From: an uncultured Oscillibacter sp.
GTDB taxonomy: Bacteria; Bacillota; Clostridia; Oscillospirales; Oscillospiraceae
DNA length: 9,939 nt
Direction of reading: 5' to 3'
Assembly: GCA_904393855.1 (NCBI GenBank)
Contig: CAJFNE010000058.1
Coordinates: 1-9,939, forward strand
This document shows, piece after piece, positions 7,446 through 9,939 of the stretch. The stretch's first letter is position 1, and each line of letters starts with the position of its first letter. The translations under genes and the position numbers were made by a program. A model generated the notes under the pieces. The model was not told the DNA's origin. It ran no database searches and worked only from the letters and a program-made list of their open reading frames with translations.

Positions 7446-8687
7446 ATGGTGAAGAAAGATTTATCCGTCGATTTTTTGGGCGTACATTTTGAAAACCCCT
7501 TCTGCCTGTCCTCCTCTCCCGTGGGCAACTGCTTTGAGATGTGCAAGAAAGCCTACGACACCGGCTGGGCCGGCGTGGTGTTCAAGACCATCGGCCCCGG
7601 CGACTTCCTGATCGACGAGGTCTCTCCCCGGTTCGACGCCGTGACCAAGGAGGCCACCCCCTTCGTGGGCTTCAAGAACATGGAGCAGATCGCCGAGCAT
7701 CCCCTGGAGCAGAATCTGGAGGACCTGCGGAAGCTGAAGCAGGCCTATCCCGACAAGGTGCTGATCGCCTCCATCATGGGTCCCACGGAGAAGGACTGGG
7801 AGGAGCTGGCCCGCCTGGTGACCGAGGCCGGAGCGGATATGATCGAGATGAACCTCTCCTGCCCCCAGATGACCAGCCATGCCATGGGCTCCGACGTGGG
7901 CACCAACGCCGAGCTGTGCAAGAGCTTCTGCGCGGCGGTGAAGCGGGGCTCCAAGCTGCCCATGATGGCCAAGATGACCCCCAACATCACCGACATGGTG
8001 CCGGTGGCCAAGGCCTGCCTGGAGGGCGGCGCCGACGGCATCGCCGCCATTAACACCATCAAGTCCATCTGCAACGTGGACCTGGACCGGAAGATCGGTA
8101 TGCCCATCATCAACGGCAAGTCCTCCATCTCCGGTTACTCCGGCAAGGCCGTGAAGCCCGTGGCCCTGCGCTTCGTGCAGCAGCTGCGGGACGGCATCCC
8201 CGGCGTGCCCATCTCCGGCATCGGCGGCATTGAGACCTGGGAGGACGCCGCGGAGTTCCTGCTGCTGGGCGCCACCACCCTGCAGGTGACCACTGCCATC
8301 ATGCAGTATGGCTACCGGATCGTGGAGGACATGAAGAACGGCCTCATGCACTACATGGAGGAGCAGGGCGTGGACCGTCTCCAGGACCTGATCGGCGTGG
8401 CCAACCAGAACATGATCCCCGCCGAGAACCTGGACCGGGATTACGTGGTCTATCCGGACTTCGACACCGACAAGTGCATCGGCTGCGGCCGCTGCTACAT
8501 CTCCTGCTATGACGGCGCTCACCAGGCCATCTCCTGGGATGAGGAGAACCGCAAGCCTTCCTGCGACCACGATAAGTGCGTGGGCTGCCACCTGTGCGTG
8601 CTGGTGTGCCCGGTGCACGCCATCGACAAGGGCGAGGTGGTCATGAAACCCGGCCGCAAGGGCTCTCCCGAGGAAAAGGCCATCTGA
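7446..8687 (+). CDS. preA: NAD-dependent dihydropyrimidine dehydrogenase subunit PreA
   Basis: The 413-residue catalytic subunit reduces uracil or thymine at an FMN site. Residues 1-325 form a dihydroorotate-dehydrogenase-like barrel with [12 protein letters not shown] (21-32), VVFKTIG (44-50), EMNLSCPQM (134-142), [10 protein letters not shown] (175-184), the [14 protein letters not shown] stretch (229-242) and the FMN phosphate-binding [13 protein letters not shown] (256-268). The C-terminal domain binds two [4Fe-4S] clusters through C344, C347, C350, C354 and C378, C381, C384, C388. These bridge to PreT in the heterotetramer. GGGAGG at 7432-7437, inside the end of preT, sits 8 bases before ATG 7446, so translation is closely coupled. 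The protein resembles E. coli PreA along its whole length. The loop after NLSCP ([11 protein letters not shown]) has no cysteine at the place of the mammalian catalytic Cys, as in E. coli PreA. Confidence 0.97.
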   Translation: MVKKDLSVDFLGVHFENPFCLSSSPVGNCFEMCKKAYDTGWAGVVFKTIGPGDFLIDEVSPRFDAVTKEATPFVGFKNMEQIAEHPLEQNLEDLRKLKQAYPDKVLIASIMGPTEKDWEELARLVTEAGADMIEMNLSCPQMTSHAMGSDVGTNAELCKSFCAAVKRGSKLPMMAKMTPNITDMVPVAKACLEGGADGIAAINTIKSICNVDLDRKIGMPIINGKSSISGYSGKAVKPVALRFVQQLRDGIPGVPISGIGGIETWEDAAEFLLLGATTLQVTTAIMQYGYRIVEDMKNGLMHYMEEQGVDRLQDLIGVANQNMIPAENLDRDYVVYPDFDTDKCIGCGRCYISCYDGAHQAISWDEENRKPSCDHDKCVGCHLCVLVCPVHAIDKGEVVMKPGRKGSPEEKAI

Positions 8688-8707
8688 TTTCCCGCATACC
8701 AGCCGTG

Positions 8708-8751
8708 CCGGCGGCAAAGGCCGCGCGGGCGCGCGGCAGGGCGGCCGCCGG
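8708..8751 (+). repeat. GC-rich nested inverted repeat downstream of preA
   Basis: CCGGCGGC (8708-8715) pairs with GCCGCCGG (8744-8751). Inside it GCCGCGC (8720-8726) pairs with GCGCGGC (8731-8737). The preTA transcript could therefore fold into a long bulged hairpin about 20 bases after the preA stop. No U-tract follows. It may protect the mRNA 3' end or support the real terminator 25 bases further on. Confidence 0.45.
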
Positions 8752-8776
8752 ACATTGGCGGAACCCTCCAACCTGC

Positions 8777-8819
8777 GGAAGGCGCACAGCTCTCTAGGAG
8801 CTGTGCGCCTTCCCCTTTT
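8777..8819 (+). terminator. Rho-independent terminator of preTA
   Basis: A perfect 16-bp stem (8777-8792 with 8798-8813) and a five-base loop are followed by CCTTTT. It lies between the convergent preA and repressor genes, 12 bases before the repressor stop. Only the rightward strand has a T-run after the stem, so it mainly serves preTA. Confidence 0.88.
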
Positions 8820-8824
8820 GCGTC

Positions 8825-9577
8825 CTATTCCCTGCCCGGCAGCGGCAGGGCGTGTATCATCACCCGGCCCATGCAGACCAAACCCCGGCCGCCGCCGGGC
8901 ATCAGCAGGATATCCGCGTCGGCCCGGGCCCGGTTCAGGGAGAAGAGATACACCGCCCCCGCCGGGTCCTTGTAGTACTGCTTGCAGAACATCTCCCCGT
9001 CCACGCAGAAGATGCCCACATCCCCCGCCGCCAGGGGGTCCCGGTTCACATAGACCACCGCGCCGTCCGGAATATAGGGGGCCATGGAGTCCCCCTGAAT
9101 CCGCACGGCGAACTCCGCCGCCTGGGGCACGTCATCCGTCACGGGGATCGTGTCGAAATCCTCCCCAAACACCGGCGCGGCGTAGCCCGCCGCCGCGGGA
9201 CTGCGGTAGAGGGGAATCAGCCGGGGTTCCTGCCCGCCCCGGCTGGCCTCCAGCTCGTCCCGGTAGTCGCACAGGGCGCCCACCACGGAGCGCACCGTCT
9301 CCCGCCCCTTGGGGGAGAGGCCCCGGTACTGGTCCAGCATCCGCCGCTCACTGGCGGAGAGGACCTCCCCCCCGCCCCGAAAGCTGTCCCGGAACAGGGC
9401 GTTGGGGTCCGTCTCCAGGCAGTCGAACAGCCGCAGCAGGATCTCCTCCTTGGGGAAGCTGATGCCGGCCTCATAGTTTCCAATGGTGGACTGGGAGACC
9501 CCCAGCCGCTTGGCCAGCGCCAGCTGGGAGAGGCCCAGCTCCTCCCGGCGCGTCTGCATCCGTTTTCCAAAGCTCAT
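8825..9577 (-). CDS. XRE-family repressor with LexA/CI-like S24 peptidase domain
   Basis: The 250-residue protein has an N-terminal Cro/CI helix-turn-helix (about 4-60; LSQLALAKRLGVSQSTIGNYE) and a C-terminal S24 self-cleavage domain (about 120-245). The predicted cleavage bond is A130-G131 (SPAAAGYAA), the nucleophile is S164 in QGDSMAP and the general base is K199 in MFCKQYY. All three are present, so the protein should be able to cleave itself when stimulated, as phage CI and LexA do with RecA. It is not LexA itself, which has a different winged-helix N-terminus. ATG 9577 has GGGAGG 6 bases upstream. Its promoter faces a rightward promoter across a palindromic operator, the layout of a phage-type or stress-response switch. 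No phage or integrase gene is in the window. The target genes are unknown. Confidence 0.93.
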   Translation of the reverse strand: MSFGKRMQTRREELGLSQLALAKRLGVSQSTIGNYEAGISFPKEEILLRLFDCLETDPNALFRDSFRGGGEVLSASERRMLDQYRGLSPKGRETVRSVVGALCDYRDELEASRGGQEPRLIPLYRSPAAAGYAAPVFGEDFDTIPVTDDVPQAAEFAVRIQGDSMAPYIPDGAVVYVNRDPLAAGDVGIFCVDGEMFCKQYYKDPAGAVYLFSLNRARADADILLMPGGGRGLVCMGRVMIHALPLPGRE

Positions 9578-9603
9578 GGTCGTTCCTCCCGGAGTTTTTC
9601 TTC

Positions 9604-9632
9604 ATCATACCGAATTTTGATGGTCATGTCAA
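9604..9632 (-). promoter_or_regulatory. Promoter of the XRE/S24 repressor
   Basis: On the minus strand, TTGACA (9632-9627) and TATGAT (9609-9604) are separated by exactly 17 bases, with five or six of six consensus matches each. Transcription would start near 9597, about 20 bases before the ATG. The operator at 9641-9655 ends 8 bases upstream of the -35. Confidence 0.82.
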
Positions 9633-9640
9633 TAAACGCA

Positions 9641-9655
9641 AACAAGAATCTTGTT
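9641..9655. promoter_or_regulatory. Operator O1, perfect palindrome between divergent promoters
   Basis: AACAAGAATCTTGTT is a perfect 7-1-7 palindrome. Its centre (9648) is exactly 16 bases from the nearest base of each of the two divergent -35 boxes. Together with the identical copy at 9702-9716 it is the likely binding site of the adjacent repressor, by analogy with phage CI control regions. Binding itself is inferred. Confidence 0.75.
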
Positions 9656-9663
9656 GAAAGGGC

Positions 9664-9692
9664 TTGACAGGATCGAACATCTGTGCTATTCT
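9664..9692 (+). promoter_or_regulatory. Strong rightward promoter without a recognised gene
   Basis: TTGACA (9664-9669), a 17-base spacer and TATTCT (9687-9692) with a TGC extended -10 element (9684-9686) form one of the best promoters in the window. Transcription would start near 9699, so operator O2 covers about +4 to +18. No open reading frame with a ribosome binding site follows before the tRNA gene, which is on the other strand. Confidence 0.75.
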
Positions 9693-9701
9693 AGCCTTGT
9701 T

Positions 9702-9716
9702 AACAAGATTCTTGTT
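9702..9716. promoter_or_regulatory. Operator O2, second copy of the palindrome
   Basis: AACAAGATTCTTGTT is the exact reverse complement of O1, centred 61 bases away, close to six helical turns. It lies directly at the start of the rightward transcript, a typical place for a repressor to block initiation. Confidence 0.75.
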
Positions 9717-9732
9717 TATTGTATTTAATTAT

Positions 9733-9741
9733 AACAAGATT
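9733..9741. promoter_or_regulatory. Possible third operator half-site
   Basis: AACAAGATT repeats the left nine bases of O2, but the partner half is degenerate (TATG instead of CTTGTT). It is 31 bases downstream of the same position in O2. It may be a weak third binding site or a decayed copy. Confidence 0.4.
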
Positions 9742-9804
9742 TATGCCTTGAATCGCAGCGCCGCTCATGGGGAGCTCCGGGCGGGGTTCAGCCGTCTGGC
9801 AGAC

Positions 9805-9841
9805 AAAAATGCCGGGACAAGGTAAGACCCTGTCCCGGCAT
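9805..9841 (-). terminator. Rho-independent terminator of tRNA-Tyr
   Basis: ATGCCGGGACA (9809-9819) pairs with TGTCCCGGCAT (9831-9841), with further GG/CC pairing inside after one mismatch. Reading on the minus strand the stem is followed by TTTTTGT. The hairpin starts at the last base of the tRNA CCA end, so processing and termination are adjacent. Confidence 0.85.
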
Positions 9842-9925
9842 GGTGGGGGAAGGTGGATTCGAACCACCGAAGCCGAAGGCAACAGATTTACAGTCTGCCC
9901 CATTTGACCGCTCTGGAATTCCCCC
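9841..9925 (-). tRNA. tRNA-Tyr (anticodon GTA)
   Basis: This is an 85-base class II tRNA on the minus strand. The acceptor stem GGGGGAA pairs with TTCCCCC, followed by discriminator A and an encoded CCA (9843-9841). The anticodon loop CTGTAAA has GTA at 9891-9889, reading UAU/UAC. The long variable arm (around TTGCCTTCGGC) is typical for bacterial tRNA-Tyr, and the T arm GGTGG-TTCGAAT-CCACC is intact. Its promoter is outside the window or in the last 14 bases, where none is visible. Confidence 0.97.
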
Positions 9926-9939
9926 ATATGAAATTGGAG

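Noticed and set aside
6236..8771. Two long minus-strand open frames (6236-7546 and 7461-8771) opposite preT and preA
   Set aside because: Their His/Ala/Gly-rich translations have no domain, and the plus strand encodes full-length PreT and PreA with all cluster cysteines.
1..9939. CRISPR arrays, insertion sequences, transposases or integrases
   Set aside because: No regularly spaced repeats, terminal inverted repeats with target duplications, or recombinase motifs were found on either strand.

Overview
The window most likely comes from a GC-rich anaerobic Firmicute, probably a gut Clostridium-class organism of the Oscillospiraceae type (Flavonifractor/Oscillibacter-like). This rests on high-GC genes with strong AGGAGG-type ribosome binding sites, sigma-A style promoters in AT-rich intergenic gaps, hairpin-plus-U-tract terminators, a CCA-encoding tRNA gene, and a split, NADH-type dihydropyrimidine dehydrogenase. 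The taxon is inferred; no ribosomal RNA or other marker gene is present.

Layout, left to right: (1) 152-1039 (+) is a LysR-type regulator with its own promoter, a near-perfect ribosome binding site and a strong terminator. (2) 1198-5692 (-) is a three-gene set, read from right to left: dihydropyrimidinase, an NCS1-family nucleobase transporter, and a zinc amidohydrolase of the beta-ureidopropionase/N-carbamoyl-amino-acid hydrolase type. (3) 5693-6220 is a 528-bp divergent control region, AT-rich next to preT. (4) 6221-8687 (+) is preT-preA, the two subunits of dihydropyrimidine dehydrogenase, closed by a terminator. (5) 8825-9577 (-) is an XRE repressor with a LexA/CI-like S24 self-cleavage domain. 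Its promoter faces a second, rightward promoter, and two identical perfect palindromes sit in the control region. (6) 9841-9925 (-) is tRNA-Tyr(GTA) with its own terminator.

Blocks 2-4 make a complete reductive pyrimidine degradation route. The transporter would import the base. PreTA would reduce uracil or thymine with NADH to the 5,6-dihydro form, dihydropyrimidinase would open the ring to the N-carbamoyl beta-amino acid, and the amidohydrolase would release beta-alanine (or beta-aminoisobutyrate), ammonia and CO2. The LysR protein is the obvious candidate regulator, although it sits at the far end, tail-to-tail with the amidohydrolase. The same PreTA enzyme type is known to inactivate the drug 5-fluorouracil.

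The least explained part is the right end. Here a strong, apparently repressor-controlled rightward promoter has no recognisable gene in front of it and points into the antisense strand of tRNA-Tyr.
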